Shown here in pieces: positions 16,328-24,910 of a DNA stretch of 39,167 nt; the first letter of the stretch is position 1; each line of letters opens with the position of its first letter. The notes under the pieces were generated by a model. It saw only the letters and a program-made list of their open reading frames with translations. It searched no databases and was not told the origin of the DNA. A program made the position numbers and the translations under genes. This stretch comes from an uncultured bacterium. GTDB lineage: Bacteria > Babelota > Babeliae > Babelales > RVW-14. Where the stretch lies: positions 1 through 39,167 of the forward strand of contig CAIKAH010000029.1 in NCBI GenBank assembly GCA_903825355.1, read 5' to 3'.

Positions 16328-16812
16328 ATGAGATATATAGGGCGGTTGATGCTGGTAATCGGTTTTGCCATTAATTCTGCTGCGATAAATTGCGCGGCAA
16401 CTGGTATTCCACTTGCTGCTAGGGCATATTGCTTGGATGAAAGAATATCGTCGCAGGGGCTTTTTTGTATCAGAAGAGAAGCAGGAAGCCCTACTGAATT
16501 GGGGTAGCTGGTTTCTTGCCTTCTCTTAGCGATTACAATCCTGCTTTATCTTCCATAAGAAGAGAGCTGCATGATAGAGCAGGATTGCTTGCGCGAAAAG
16601 AAGTTGTAAATTTTTTATATACAACTTTACATCTCGATAATTCATTTATTACTTATTCAATTAGAACCAAGAGAGGGCTTTCTCAGAAACTTTGTATTTC
16701 TATTCGATATAATGCTGCAGCATATTCTTATGAACACCACCAATTTATTAATATGGCTTGCTCGTTACCAAGCGATTACTGCAGTTTTAAATGTCTTAGA
16801 TCTACCATTTGA
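16328..16812 (+). pseudogene. Possible decayed small secreted-protein gene
   Basis: Within an otherwise gene-free 630-bp stretch (16302-16931), ATG 16328 opens a 59-codon frame with a signal-peptide-like start (RLMLVIGFAINSAAINCAA) ending at TAG 16505-16507. A second frame, open from 16498 to 16812, continues without its own good start and would encode RRELHDRAGLLARKEVVNF and further residues with no recognised domain. The arrangement looks like one short gene broken by a frameshift. It could equally be a real 59-residue peptide followed by chance reading frame. No promoter, RNA gene or repeat is seen in the rest of the stretch. Confidence 0.3.
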
Positions 16813-16931
16813 GCCATCAGTAGCTTTTTTCTCTTATGAAAATGTAGTATGTTATCAATTGCACAGGTGCTCTTTGTAGAGGGTTCGCCTTATTGCAACG
16901 TTTCAGTTTGATGCGTTGCTGGGGATTGCTA

Positions 16932-17651
16932 TTAAATCCATACAATAGTTGCTTGTGTAAAATACTGCGTTTTATCAATAGCTCGTCGGTATGAGTGATA
17001 TTCTTGATTACAGATGGTGCAGTGGTTATTTGTTCTATCTATATTATTTTCATTAACGCCTGTTGCAATAAGTTGCTGTCTGTTGAGCTCTCCATTATCA
17101 AAAAATATTTTGCCATCGCGTTCTTTAATTAAGGATGCGGTGGCATTTTTATTTTCTAATGCTTTTTCTAGCGCTACTATGAAATCATCTTTGACCTCGT
17201 AGCAGCATGCGCCACCAGCAGGGCCAAACCAGATTTTAAGTTGTTTTATATCAATGCCAAATTCATGAATGAGATGTTCGATAACCACGGCACCAATACC
17301 AGCCACTGATCCTTTCCATCCTGCATGTGCAGCTGCAATCACTTGTTTGTCTGGCGCATAAAAAATGAGCGGCAGGCAGTCTGCTGTTAGTACTGCAATA
17401 GCAACCCCGCGATCGCGGGTAATTAAATAATCGCCATCTTGTGATTTATAGTCGACTAATACTGGTCGTAATTGAGGTTGTTTGGTGACTATGCGGCCGT
17501 TGATACTATGAATTTGATGACTGATGGTCAGCTGTTGAATGTTAATTTTTTCTGCAAGTTGTTCAAGAAATAGGGTAAATGCTGGCACATCTTTAAAACT
17601 AACTGGAAAGTCTGCTGCCTTGCCAAAAAAAATAGTAGGGTTTTTGATCAT
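16932..17651 (-). CDS. pgeF: PgeF/YfiH laccase-domain protein
   Basis: A 239-residue member of the DUF152/YfiH family, known as a purine nucleoside phosphorylase/adenosine deaminase-like enzyme and, as PgeF, as a peptidoglycan editing factor. The zinc-ligand motifs are visible: HQIHS (45-49), a TADCLPLIF segment (C about 92) and AAHAGWKGS (about 107-115). The GPAGGACCYEV block (GPxIGxCCYEV in relatives, with Ile replaced by Gly) and a C-terminal CTICNQEYHSYRR follow. The start overlaps the stop of the MutY-like gene (ATGA), so both come from one transcript. Which activity dominates here is unknown. Confidence 0.9.
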   Translation of the reverse strand: MIKNPTIFFGKAADFPVSFKDVPAFTLFLEQLAEKINIQQLTISHQIHSINGRIVTKQPQLRPVLVDYKSQDGDYLITRDRGVAIAVLTADCLPLIFYAPDKQVIAAAHAGWKGSVAGIGAVVIEHLIHEFGIDIKQLKIWFGPAGGACCYEVKDDFIVALEKALENKNATASLIKERDGKIFFDNGELNRQQLIATGVNENNIDRTNNHCTICNQEYHSYRRAIDKTQYFTQATIVWI

Positions 17652-18535
17652 GGTAATTCCAATATGCCATTCTTGCTTTTTATAAAGCCCTCACGCTGTA
17701 GGGCTTGTACAATTTTTTCAATACGTTGCGGATCTTTATCGAGTATGGTTGGCAATGTTATTAGAGGAGTCCCTGGCCGGTCAAGTAGCGCCTGTAAAAT
17801 CATACCACGTACCTGCCTGTCAGAACCTTCAAATGCGGATTGCTTAGTATAATGAGCACTAAGTCGGCTTACATTGCCGACTGTTTTTTTCAGCATAACG
17901 CCATAGTCCATGAGTGCATAATACCATACGCGAGGATTAGAGGTATCTATCGAGGCTGCCACCAGCGGCTCGAGCATTGAATCTGTTACGGCTTTGTGAT
18001 CTTTAAAGAAAAAATAAATGAACACGGTGCGGACATTCGTTTCAATAAAAGCAATTCTGGTATTAAAAGCGTAGGTTACGATGGAGCGAGCAGTAGCTTT
18101 GCCAATATGTGGAAATGTTTGCAATAGAGCAATATCATTTGGGAGTATGCCGTTGTATTCAGTCATGACGTGCTGTGCAATTTTTTGTAGTGCAAGTGCT
18201 CGTCGGTTATAGCCAAGCCCTTTCCATAGTCGAATAATATCGCTTGTTGAAGCGGTAGCAAGTGTGGCAAAATCAGGAAAAGCTTGGATAAATGATTCAA
18301 ACTTATCAGCAACGCGGAAGGTTTGTGTTTGCTGAAGCATTATCTCTGACACTGTGACGTAGTAGGGAGTAGTAATGCGTCGCCATAAAAAATCACGCTC
18401 ATGGTGCTGGTAGTAGTGCAAAATGATTTCTTGAAAAATAGCTAGTGCCCGAGGGCTGGCTGGTGCCTTGCTCTGTATTGCCCAGAATTGTTGAAGAAGT
18501 TTTTCATGTTGTTCTTGGTTAAAAGCAGTAGTCAT
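17648..18535 (-). CDS. mutY: MutY-like HhH-GPD DNA glycosylase lacking the iron-sulfur cluster
   Basis: A 295-residue base-excision repair glycosylase of the MutY/EndoIII superfamily; MutY removes adenine opposite 8-oxoguanine. The catalytic glutamate is E64 in EIMLQQTQ, followed by GLGYNRRA (107-114) and the helix-hairpin-helix FPHIGKATARSIV (141-153). The position of the conserved Asp is occupied by Glu (E165 in IETNVRTV). The four cysteines that bind the 4Fe-4S cluster after the HhH core are absent; the whole protein contains no cysteine. The NUDIX-like 8-oxoG recognition domain is also missing, replaced by about 45 residues that look like a small winged-helix (TLPTILDKDPQRIEKIVQAL). Family membership is clear; adenine-glycosylase activity is not assured. 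The stop overlaps pgeF. Confidence 0.8.
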   Translation of the reverse strand: MTTAFNQEQHEKLLQQFWAIQSKAPASPRALAIFQEIILHYYQHHERDFLWRRITTPYYVTVSEIMLQQTQTFRVADKFESFIQAFPDFATLATASTSDIIRLWKGLGYNRRALALQKIAQHVMTEYNGILPNDIALLQTFPHIGKATARSIVTYAFNTRIAFIETNVRTVFIYFFFKDHKAVTDSMLEPLVAASIDTSNPRVWYYALMDYGVMLKKTVGNVSRLSAHYTKQSAFEGSDRQVRGMILQALLDRPGTPLITLPTILDKDPQRIEKIVQALQREGFIKSKNGILELP

Positions 18536-18615
18536 AATATTTGTATTGGAAGGGGTTTTCTAAATTTTTTTTTTAGCATACTATACCAAGTACATTTTAG
18601 AAAGGAATGAGACTT

Positions 18616-19512
18616 ATGATTTTTGCAGCTATTCTTGGCTTTGCAGCTATTGCAAGCGCTATTGTTGTTAATAAAATGGTTTTGCAAGAGTTGCCGCTCG
18701 TTTTTTATGTAGGCTTTCGCTCCTTCCTTGCTGGCTCTATTTTGTATTTATATGCAAGAAGGGCAACGCATCGCTTTTCGCGCGAATATTTGCGCGTAGA
18801 TTTACGTGCATTGGTATTTGTGGCATTTCTGACTACGCTTATTCCTACTCTTCTTAAGGCTTTTGCTATTAAATATATGCTTGTAACTAAAGCGGCTCTC
18901 ATTGGCAGCCTTGACCCCTTTATGACGGCGCTGTATGCCTATGTTTTATTTAACGAAAAACTTACGAGGCGCAAAATTCTTGGGGTTTTGATTGCTTTTG
19001 CTGGGGCTCTAGGTTTGTGCTTAAGCTCTTCTCCTATTGAGCATTCACTGCATGTATTTCTCTGCTTTTCATTGCCTGAATTGGCTGCCTTTGGGGCTGT
19101 TGCACTTGGTCGGCTTGGCTGGTTAGTTGCTCAAAGGCTACTCAAGCAAGAGCGCTATTCGCCCGTTGAATTAAATGCGGTAACTATGATTCTTTCTGGC
19201 CTTATGGGTTTGACGATTGCAGCATTTTTAGAAGATGGTGTTTCTTATGCAGCGCTTGCACACCCCGGGTTGTGGGGGCTTATTGCTTACAGTGTTCTGA
19301 TTGGTAATGTTTTTGGTTTTACCTCATATGGTTATGCGCTTAAGCGTTATTCTGCTAATTTTGCTTCGCTGCTTGGTTTTTCTACCCCTATATTTATTAC
19401 GATTTTTGGCTGGTTATTGCTTTCAGAGCGTTTAACATTACCTGTGGCTTTATCGGGTTTTGTAATTTTTACAGGGGTATACTTGTTTTATCGTGAGGAG
19501 ATACGGGGTTAG
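18616..19512 (+). CDS. EamA/DMT-family transporter
   Basis: A 298-residue membrane protein with ten predicted helices in two EamA-type halves, typical of drug/metabolite transporters that export or exchange amino acids, nucleotide sugars or other metabolites. The halves start with IFAAILGFAAIASAIVVNK and, after ALVALGRLGWLVAQ, with LNAVTMILSGLMGL; the helices carry glycine-rich motifs such as GVLIAFAGALGL. ATG 18616 is preferred over ATG 18607 because AAGGA lies 9 nt before it but directly touches 18607. It stands alone in this orientation between minus-strand genes, and its substrate cannot be predicted. Confidence 0.85.
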   Translation: MIFAAILGFAAIASAIVVNKMVLQELPLVFYVGFRSFLAGSILYLYARRATHRFSREYLRVDLRALVFVAFLTTLIPTLLKAFAIKYMLVTKAALIGSLDPFMTALYAYVLFNEKLTRRKILGVLIAFAGALGLCLSSSPIEHSLHVFLCFSLPELAAFGAVALGRLGWLVAQRLLKQERYSPVELNAVTMILSGLMGLTIAAFLEDGVSYAALAHPGLWGLIAYSVLIGNVFGFTSYGYALKRYSANFASLLGFSTPIFITIFGWLLLSERLTLPVALSGFVIFTGVYLFYREEIRG

Positions 19513-19679
19513 TAACCAATCGTTCAATTTTTTCTCGTGGTAAAGATTTCTAACTATTATTAAGCAAGGATTAGCAAAGCTTTTGTCTATTCTGATGAGG
19601 ATGAAATTTTATATACACTGCTAGCAGCGGTAAGAGGGGGATTTGATTGTACGTAGCTGGCCGCAGGTTAAGTCTTTGG

Positions 19680-20156
19680 TTATTTTTTGATATTAGCAAA
19701 GGGAGCAAGGGCTGCCGCTACAGCAGCATCTTTTTTGTTCAAAGCTGCCTCTAATAGGAGGATTGCAATCGGTGTGCTTGGCATGAGTAAGGGAATGTCC
19801 TCTGCAGAAAGCCATTCTCCTCGAGCTAGAGCTGCTCCTATAGCAGGTCTTGATTCATCAGTTATTGCTACTTTTAATGATTGTAGTTGCTCTGCACTTC
19901 TTGCTTCTTCATGCATGCTGGGGGCTGCACCCCTAGAATGGCTAGTAACTGGTTCTAATATTAATGGTGTATATCTAGAACAGGCACGTGTTGTTTGCAT
20001 TGTTAAGGCCCCTTTTCGTCGCCATGAAAGCTGTTTCAAGCTGGCTTGTTGAGTAGGGCTAGTAGGCTCTAACTCTAGCGGGCGCTTAGCTGCAGCATAG
20101 AGGGAGGCTAGAGAGCACAATGCGGTTGATAAGCATAGTAAGCGTAAGAATGGCAT
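19680..20156 (-). CDS. Secreted small ankyrin-like protein
   Basis: A 158-residue protein beginning with a signal peptide (PFLRLLCLSTALCSLASLYAAA) whose mature part starts with a basic KRPLELEPT stretch, followed by a Ser/Thr/Arg-rich region. The last 60 or so residues (LKVAITDESRPAIGAALARG and AILLLEAALNKKDAAVAAAL) resemble degenerate ankyrin-type helix pairs. The start at 20156 is set by GGAGA 6 nt upstream; a longer frame from 20180 would lack this. It is the last of three tandem minus-strand genes, 27 nt after the preceding one. The ankyrin assignment is weak; signal peptide and position are clear. Confidence 0.65.
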   Translation of the reverse strand: MPFLRLLCLSTALCSLASLYAAAKRPLELEPTSPTQQASLKQLSWRRKGALTMQTTRACSRYTPLILEPVTSHSRGAAPSMHEEARSAEQLQSLKVAITDESRPAIGAALARGEWLSAEDIPLLMPSTPIAILLLEAALNKKDAAVAAALAPFANIKK

Positions 20157-20183
20157 ATTTTTCTCCAAGTAGGAACGCAATAA

Positions 20184-21041
20184 TTAACGATTTCTACTGC
20201 AACACCATGCTGACCACCATGATTTACGCTGGGCTGGTAAATGCTGTAGCAGTAAGTTTTTGATATCATTACTAGTTGAAGCAAGCATGCGCTCTTCTGC
20301 GTACGATTCGCATACCAGTAGTAACTCTACAATGCTTTTATCATTATGTTCACAGGCAAAATCTAATGGAGTTTTCCCCCAAATATTTTCTACATTAGCA
20401 TCAGCACCAGCGTTGAGCAATAGTGTTATGGTTTGGTATGTTTCATCATTTGATTGGCATCTTAATGCTTCATGTAATGCTGTATCGTGGGTGTAGGGAT
20501 GCTCAGCATTAACATCTACCTTCTGCGCTAACAACAAAGAAATAGCCTGGGGGAAGCGGTGTCTGCTTGCTAAATGTAAAAGAGAAGTGTCTGTTTTTTG
20601 GTCATATTTTTTAATGGCCTCCGGATGCTTGATTAAGATATGTGCAAAGGCAATTATATTTCTGTTACATAAGGCGCGTGCCAGTTCCGCAGGGTCGTCA
20701 ATATTATAATCAAGCGTGAGAAATGCTTTTTCTGTATCAGCAGCGCTGATAATGTATGTTCCGCTATTATTGCGAAATGCCTTGCAGATACCATTACTAA
20801 GAGCCATAGCTAAGATTATTTGTGCTGAGCGATTGTCGCCTGGGTTGTTTGATTCAAAAGCAAGTTGGACATCTTTTGGTCGTATGAATGAAATGGTTAT
20901 TGGAGTGATGGTTAGTTTAGGAAGATTTTTTTTTCGATTATGACCTTTTTGTTGGTCTTGCGATGTAGCATTAATAAAAGCGGGAGAAAAAAGTATTGCG
21001 AATAGAATGAAGAAGCGGGCCCAATATGAATATATAATCAT
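20184..21041 (-). CDS. Secreted ankyrin-repeat protein (285 aa)
   Basis: After a signal peptide (MIIYSYWARFFILFAILFSP), a basic stretch (KGHNRKKNLPK) and a unique domain of about 100 residues, there are four or so ankyrin repeats. Cores include TSLLHLASRHRFPQAISLLL, TALHEALRC with TITLLLNAGADANVE, and TPLDFACEHNDKSIVELLL. The repeats are near consensus and likely fold. The start was moved to 21041, 63 nt inside the longest frame, where AGGAAA precedes the ATG and the signal peptide begins. Its C-terminus carries a short WWSAWCCSRNR tail. It lies 74 nt after the upstream ankyrin gene and 27 nt before the next gene. Role in binding host or bacterial proteins is inferred from the fold only. Confidence 0.85.
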   Translation of the reverse strand: MIIYSYWARFFILFAILFSPAFINATSQDQQKGHNRKKNLPKLTITPITISFIRPKDVQLAFESNNPGDNRSAQIILAMALSNGICKAFRNNSGTYIISAADTEKAFLTLDYNIDDPAELARALCNRNIIAFAHILIKHPEAIKKYDQKTDTSLLHLASRHRFPQAISLLLAQKVDVNAEHPYTHDTALHEALRCQSNDETYQTITLLLNAGADANVENIWGKTPLDFACEHNDKSIVELLLVCESYAEERMLASTSNDIKNLLLQHLPAQRKSWWSAWCCSRNR

Positions 21042-21115
21042 GCTTTGTTTCCTGGAATTATGGATTAAAGGCACAATTTTAGGCAACAAATTATGAAAAA
21101 GCAATTGTTATAATT

Positions 21116-21991
21116 TTAGACTTTTGGGCTCTTTGTTAGTTGAGCACGTAAGATTGACACGATGGCATGATTGTTATTTTCTAAGGCAATGTGTAATGGT
21201 GTATAGCCATAGGCAAGGCTTGGGCGCTTTTTATCTTGCTTTGTTTTCTTTGTAATATCTGCATCATAATTAATCATTAGCGTTATGATTTCTGTGCAGC
21301 GTGCATCTGCGCAAGCGTAGTGCAAGGGGCTCCAGCCAATAGCATCAATTTTGTTAGGATTTGCTCCTTCGGCAAGCGCTTTTGCTGCCAATGTTGTATT
21401 CGCACTATTTACGGCTTTATGAAGTTTTTGCTGTACTATTTTGCGTTCATTTGCCTTAGTGTCTACTAGGTTGTCAAATGCTGCAAATAGCAGTGTAAAA
21501 GGGTGTCGTCTCATCCAGCCGTATCCATGTGGAATCATGCGCTGGGATGCTACAGCTACCGCAGTAGTTTCGCTGGGCATAGAAATGTTGCTTGGTAAAG
21601 ATATTGTAACTGGTTTGGCTAAGCTAGCAAGTGGGCTTAATGGGCTAGTAGATCGAGTCGGCTCACATTCCTTTTTGCGTTTGATGGGAGGGGGAGACAG
21701 CGGAGAGTAGTGCGAAAAATCGCTTTCATACGGATTGTTACTCATTGTGTTGTTCGCTAACGATAAAGATCGATCACAACGGCTTGGCATGCTTTCTGTG
21801 CCAATAATTCCTAGGGTCTCTTCTAGTGCCTCATCGGCTGAGCTTGGACTACTTTCTCTGCTTGTAGTGTAATCTGAACCTTCCTCTTGGCGTTCGCGCT
21901 TGGTTGGCCTGCCTGCAGCATACATATGTCCTTCTGGCGCAAAAGTAAGCAAAAATATAAAAAATGTTAGCTTTTGCATTAGTTTTTCCAT
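21116..21991 (-). CDS. Secreted ankyrin-repeat protein (291 aa)
   Basis: First gene of the minus-strand trio. A signal peptide (LMQKLTFFIFLLTFAPEGHMYAA) is followed by a basic/acidic RPTKRERQEE stretch and about 130 residues of low-complexity Ser/Pro-rich, probably disordered sequence. Two to three ankyrin repeats close the protein (AALAEGANPNKIDAIGWSPL, LHYACADARCTEIITLMINY, GYTPLHIALENNNHAIVSIL; the first of these is divergent). GAGG 6 nt upstream supports ATG 21991. A promoter candidate lies at 22031-22058 on the minus strand. The short repeat array relative to the long disordered segment distinguishes it from its neighbours. Confidence 0.82.
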   Translation of the reverse strand: MEKLMQKLTFFIFLLTFAPEGHMYAAGRPTKRERQEEGSDYTTSRESSPSSADEALEETLGIIGTESMPSRCDRSLSLANNTMSNNPYESDFSHYSPLSPPPIKRKKECEPTRSTSPLSPLASLAKPVTISLPSNISMPSETTAVAVASQRMIPHGYGWMRRHPFTLLFAAFDNLVDTKANERKIVQQKLHKAVNSANTTLAAKALAEGANPNKIDAIGWSPLHYACADARCTEIITLMINYDADITKKTKQDKKRPSLAYGYTPLHIALENNNHAIVSILRAQLTKSPKV

Positions 21992-22030
21992 TATAACCTC
22001 GCGAATGACTACGCTTTTAATTACTATTTA

Positions 22031-22058
22031 ATAATACAATATATTTTTTTATTTTCAA
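22031..22058 (-). promoter_or_regulatory. Promoter candidate for the three-gene ankyrin cluster
   Basis: On the minus strand TTGAAA (22058-22053) and TATTAT (22036-22031) are separated by 16 bp, about 40 bp before the first ankyrin start, in a very AT-rich stretch. Confidence 0.45.
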
Positions 22059-22250
22059 ATGGTTTATGGGCATGCTTAAATAAGGGTTTATTTGCACTTT
22101 TTTAACTCCTACCAGGTTGTTTTGGGCTAAATGAGGATACTTGCTGTTTTAGCATTTAGGCCTTGCTGGTGTGTGTAATGTTATTGAAGCGGGGTAAGTG
22201 TCTTTTTGTGGCTGATAAATGATAGGACAATGCATTAGACTTTTGAAACA

Positions 22251-22284
22251 GGGATCAGGGCGTAGTGACATACGCCTTGATCCC
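22251..22284 (-). terminator. Strong stem-loop downstream of ftsZ
   Basis: GGGATCAGGGCGTA (22251-22264) and TACGCCTTGATCCC (22271-22284) form a 14-bp stem with one G-T wobble and a 6-nt loop, 77 bp after the ftsZ stop. No long T-run follows on either strand, so it may be an atypical terminator or an mRNA 3'-end stabiliser. Confidence 0.45.
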
Positions 22285-22360
22285 TTGCTTGAGCTACCGC
22301 TTTTTGGTACCGCTTGATGTAATTATACCAAGTGATCCAATAGGCGGAAAGAATAACTGA

Positions 22361-23653
22361 TTACTCGTCTTGTGATGAAGTAGCTTGTTCAGCTGCTTTT
22401 TTGCGCATAAAAGTTGGGGTATCCAGGTTGTCCATGTCGAATGATTCTTCTATTGGTGCTGTGTGCATACTTGCTGATGTTGCACCGCTAAGGTGTTGTG
22501 GGGCTGCTGCCGGCACTATTTGTGGAGCACTATGCGCTGACATTTCACTAACAATTGTCACAGGCTCAGGCATTATAGCCGTTGCTACTGCTATTTCTAT
22601 CATAGCTTCTGGCGATGGGCGAGCTGGGGTGATATTTGAAGTGACTATTATTGGTTTTGTGTCCACAGTAGGCTTGTCTACAGAAAGATCAAGGCCCGTC
22701 GCAATAACCGTTACACAAATCTCATTGCCAAGTGATTTATCAATAACAGAACCCATAATAATGTTCGCTTCAGGATTAACCATTTCATACACCATAGAGG
22801 CGGCATCATTAATTTCTTGTAGTTCTAGATCTTCGTTTCCCGTAATATTAATCAATACGCCTTTTGCTCCGTGAATGCTGGTATTTTCAAGCAAGGGGGA
22901 ACTAATTGCTTTGAGTGCTGCTTGTTTGGCGCGATCTGGGCCAGAGGCTCTTCCGGTGCCCATAATCGCCATCCCTGTATCTTTCATAATGGTTCGTACA
23001 TCTGCAAAATCAACATTTATATGTCCAGCGCGAGTAATGATATCAGAAATGCCTTTAATTGCTTGCTTGAGTACATCATTTGAAAGCGCAAAAGCGTTTA
23101 GCATAGAAATTTTAGGATCAGCATTTTCAAGCAATTTTTGGTTTGGTACTACTATCAGCGTATCAACTGTTCCTTTGATATTATTAAACGCATCTTCGGC
23201 ATGCTTCGCCCGTCGTTTACCTTCAAATGAAAATGGTTTAGTTACAACGCCTACGCTCAAAATACCCATTTCGCGTGCAGCTTGTGCAATAATTGGCAAC
23301 GCGCCCGACCCGGTGCCGCCACCAAGGCCAGCAGTGAGGAACAGGATGTCAGTATTATCGAGCAGATCTTTGATCGCATCGATATCTTCTTCTGCTGCAC
23401 GTTTGCCAATTTCAGGGTTTGAACCAGCGCCCAGCCCTTTAGTTATTTTTTTACCGAGTTGTACCTTGTTACGAGCAGGAGATTGATGCAGTGCTTGTGC
23501 ATCGGTATTAGCGACAATAAATGAAATAGCGTCCATATCACCGCTCTGAATCATGCTATTCACTGCATTGCTGCCGGCACCGCCTACGCCAAGTACTTTT
23601 AAGTTGACGCCCGCGCTGTTCAGCTCTTCTTCAAGGCTTAATATTTCGATCAT
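22361..23653 (-). CDS. ftsZ: Cell division protein FtsZ
   Basis: The tubulin-like GTPase that forms the cytokinetic Z-ring at midcell. The sequence shows the N-terminal VGGAGSNAVNSMI motif (23-35), VANTDAQAL (48-56), the tubulin signature GGGTGSG (111-117), and the T7-loop region NVDFADVRTIM for inter-subunit GTP hydrolysis. A long Pro/Ala-rich linker leads to the conserved C-terminal peptide LDTPTFMRKKA, which binds FtsA and other anchors. The 430-residue length is slightly above average because of the linker. It follows ftsA by 9 nt in the same operon. The presence of FtsZ argues against the Chlamydiae, another group of amoeba symbionts, most of which lack it. Confidence 0.97.
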   Translation of the reverse strand: MIEILSLEEELNSAGVNLKVLGVGGAGSNAVNSMIQSGDMDAISFIVANTDAQALHQSPARNKVQLGKKITKGLGAGSNPEIGKRAAEEDIDAIKDLLDNTDILFLTAGLGGGTGSGALPIIAQAAREMGILSVGVVTKPFSFEGKRRAKHAEDAFNNIKGTVDTLIVVPNQKLLENADPKISMLNAFALSNDVLKQAIKGISDIITRAGHINVDFADVRTIMKDTGMAIMGTGRASGPDRAKQAALKAISSPLLENTSIHGAKGVLINITGNEDLELQEINDAASMVYEMVNPEANIIMGSVIDKSLGNEICVTVIATGLDLSVDKPTVDTKPIIVTSNITPARPSPEAMIEIAVATAIMPEPVTIVSEMSAHSAPQIVPAAAPQHLSGATSASMHTAPIEESFDMDNLDTPTFMRKKAAEQATSSQDE

Positions 23654-23662
23654 AATTGCTCC

Positions 23663-24910
23663 TTAAAACAGATCGTAGATCCATGATTTCATTCGTTTCA
23701 TTACATTTGCAAACAATGCAGAATCTTGTGTTGAAATTTCACCCAAGCTGCGCTCTCCAGAAGCATCAACAAGTAAACCGTAAGCAGTTGCATAGATGGG
23801 GCTTTTTAAAATGTCTGGTAGATGGTAGCTGTCTCCCTGCACAGGAGGGATAGGGTAGCCAACACGCACAGGAATATTTAGTTTCTCACTAGCTAGTGTA
23901 GTGATATCCTGCAGCAGCGCTCCTCCTCCCGTTATTACCAAGCCACATGGCATGAGTGCATGAAGTTTGAATTGAGCGATTTCTTCAGCGAAAATATCAA
24001 TAATTTCTTCCGCTCTGAAATTAATAATCTCAACCATGTTTTTAAGAGCAACTACTTTATTTCCGCCGTCATAGCCAAGATTAATAGCTAATTCTGCATT
24101 ATGTTGATCGTCCATAAAGACAGAACCATAGCGCTTTTTAAGTTCCTCTGCGCGTTCAAATGGGATCCCTAGGCCAATAGCAATGTCATTCGTGAAATGA
24201 TTTCCTGCAATAGCAAGCACTTTAGAGTGGCGGATACGGCCATCTTTATAGATAGCAAAATCAGACGTGCCACCACCAATGTCTAAAATACCCACCCCCA
24301 TCTCCTGCTCAGATGGTGTTAGGACTGCAGCAGCAGAGGCTAGTTGTTCAAGAACAATATCAGAGACGGTAACACCAGCAAGCTCGCATGATTTAATAAT
24401 ATTTTGAGCTGAGGCTACAGCGCCTGTAATGATGTGTACTTGTGCTTCGAGTCGTACCCCATACATCCCGAGAGAGTCAAATACATATTCTTGGCCATCA
24501 ACGCGAAAATATTGCGGGAGGACGTGCAAAATATATTGATCTTTGGGTAATGGAATTGCTTTTGCAGCTTCAATAACACGGTCAATATCGCTTTGTGTTA
24601 CATCACGTCCTTTGATAGCAACAACGCCTGTAGAGTTGAATGATTGGATATGCCCGCCTGATATGCCGACGCATGCTGATTCTATTGTTACGCCAGCCAT
24701 GCTTTCTGCTTCTTTGAGGGCCGCTTTAATTGATTCAACGGTCTGCGCAATATTTACAATAACGCCTTTGCGTAGCCCATATGATGGGTGTTGACCAATC
24801 CCAACCACTTCAGTTTGTCCTTGAGCGTTAATGTGTGCAATGATAACGACAATTTTAGTCGTGCCAATATCAATAGCAGTGACTGTTTTACCCATAATTT
24901 TTTTAACCAT
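23663..24910 (-). CDS. ftsA: Cell division protein FtsA
   Basis: Actin-like ATPase that tethers FtsZ to the inner membrane and recruits later division proteins. Phosphate-1 motif AIDIGTTKIV (12-21), the FtsA-specific 1C subdomain (about 85-165), phosphate-2 GILDIGGGTSDFAIY (about 208-222) and the adenosine motif LVITGGGALLQDI are visible. The C-terminal amphipathic helix NVMKRMKSWIYDLF is the expected membrane-targeting sequence that binds FtsZ-containing filaments to the membrane. GGAGGGG gives a strong ribosome site for ATG 24910. The start overlaps the ftsQ 3' end by 8 nt. Length 415 is normal. Confidence 0.96.
   Translation of the reverse strand: MVKKIMGKTVTAIDIGTTKIVVIIAHINAQGQTEVVGIGQHPSYGLRKGVIVNIAQTVESIKAALKEAESMAGVTIESACVGISGGHIQSFNSTGVVAIKGRDVTQSDIDRVIEAAKAIPLPKDQYILHVLPQYFRVDGQEYVFDSLGMYGVRLEAQVHIITGAVASAQNIIKSCELAGVTVSDIVLEQLASAAAVLTPSEQEMGVGILDIGGGTSDFAIYKDGRIRHSKVLAIAGNHFTNDIAIGLGIPFERAEELKKRYGSVFMDDQHNAELAINLGYDGGNKVVALKNMVEIINFRAEEIIDIFAEEIAQFKLHALMPCGLVITGGGALLQDITTLASEKLNIPVRVGYPIPPVQGDSYHLPDILKSPIYATAYGLLVDASGERSLGEISTQDSALFANVMKRMKSWIYDLF

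Larger units (their letters stand above)
21992..22360. other. Gene-free stretch between ankyrin cluster and ftsZ
   Basis: This 369-bp gap contains a promoter candidate for the ankyrin genes (22031-22058, minus strand) and a strong stem-loop at 22251-22284 downstream of ftsZ. I see no convincing reading frame, tRNA or repeat copy in the remainder. Confidence 0.7.

Noticed and set aside
19687..20052. 121-codon plus-strand ORF opposite the small ankyrin-like gene
   Set aside because: The minus-strand frame has a signal peptide and a good ribosome site; the plus-strand frame has neither.
22875..23486. 203-codon plus-strand ORF opposite ftsZ
   Set aside because: It is a long shadow frame of ftsZ caused by codon bias; composition is Ser/Ala/Pro-rich without domain, and ftsZ is certain.
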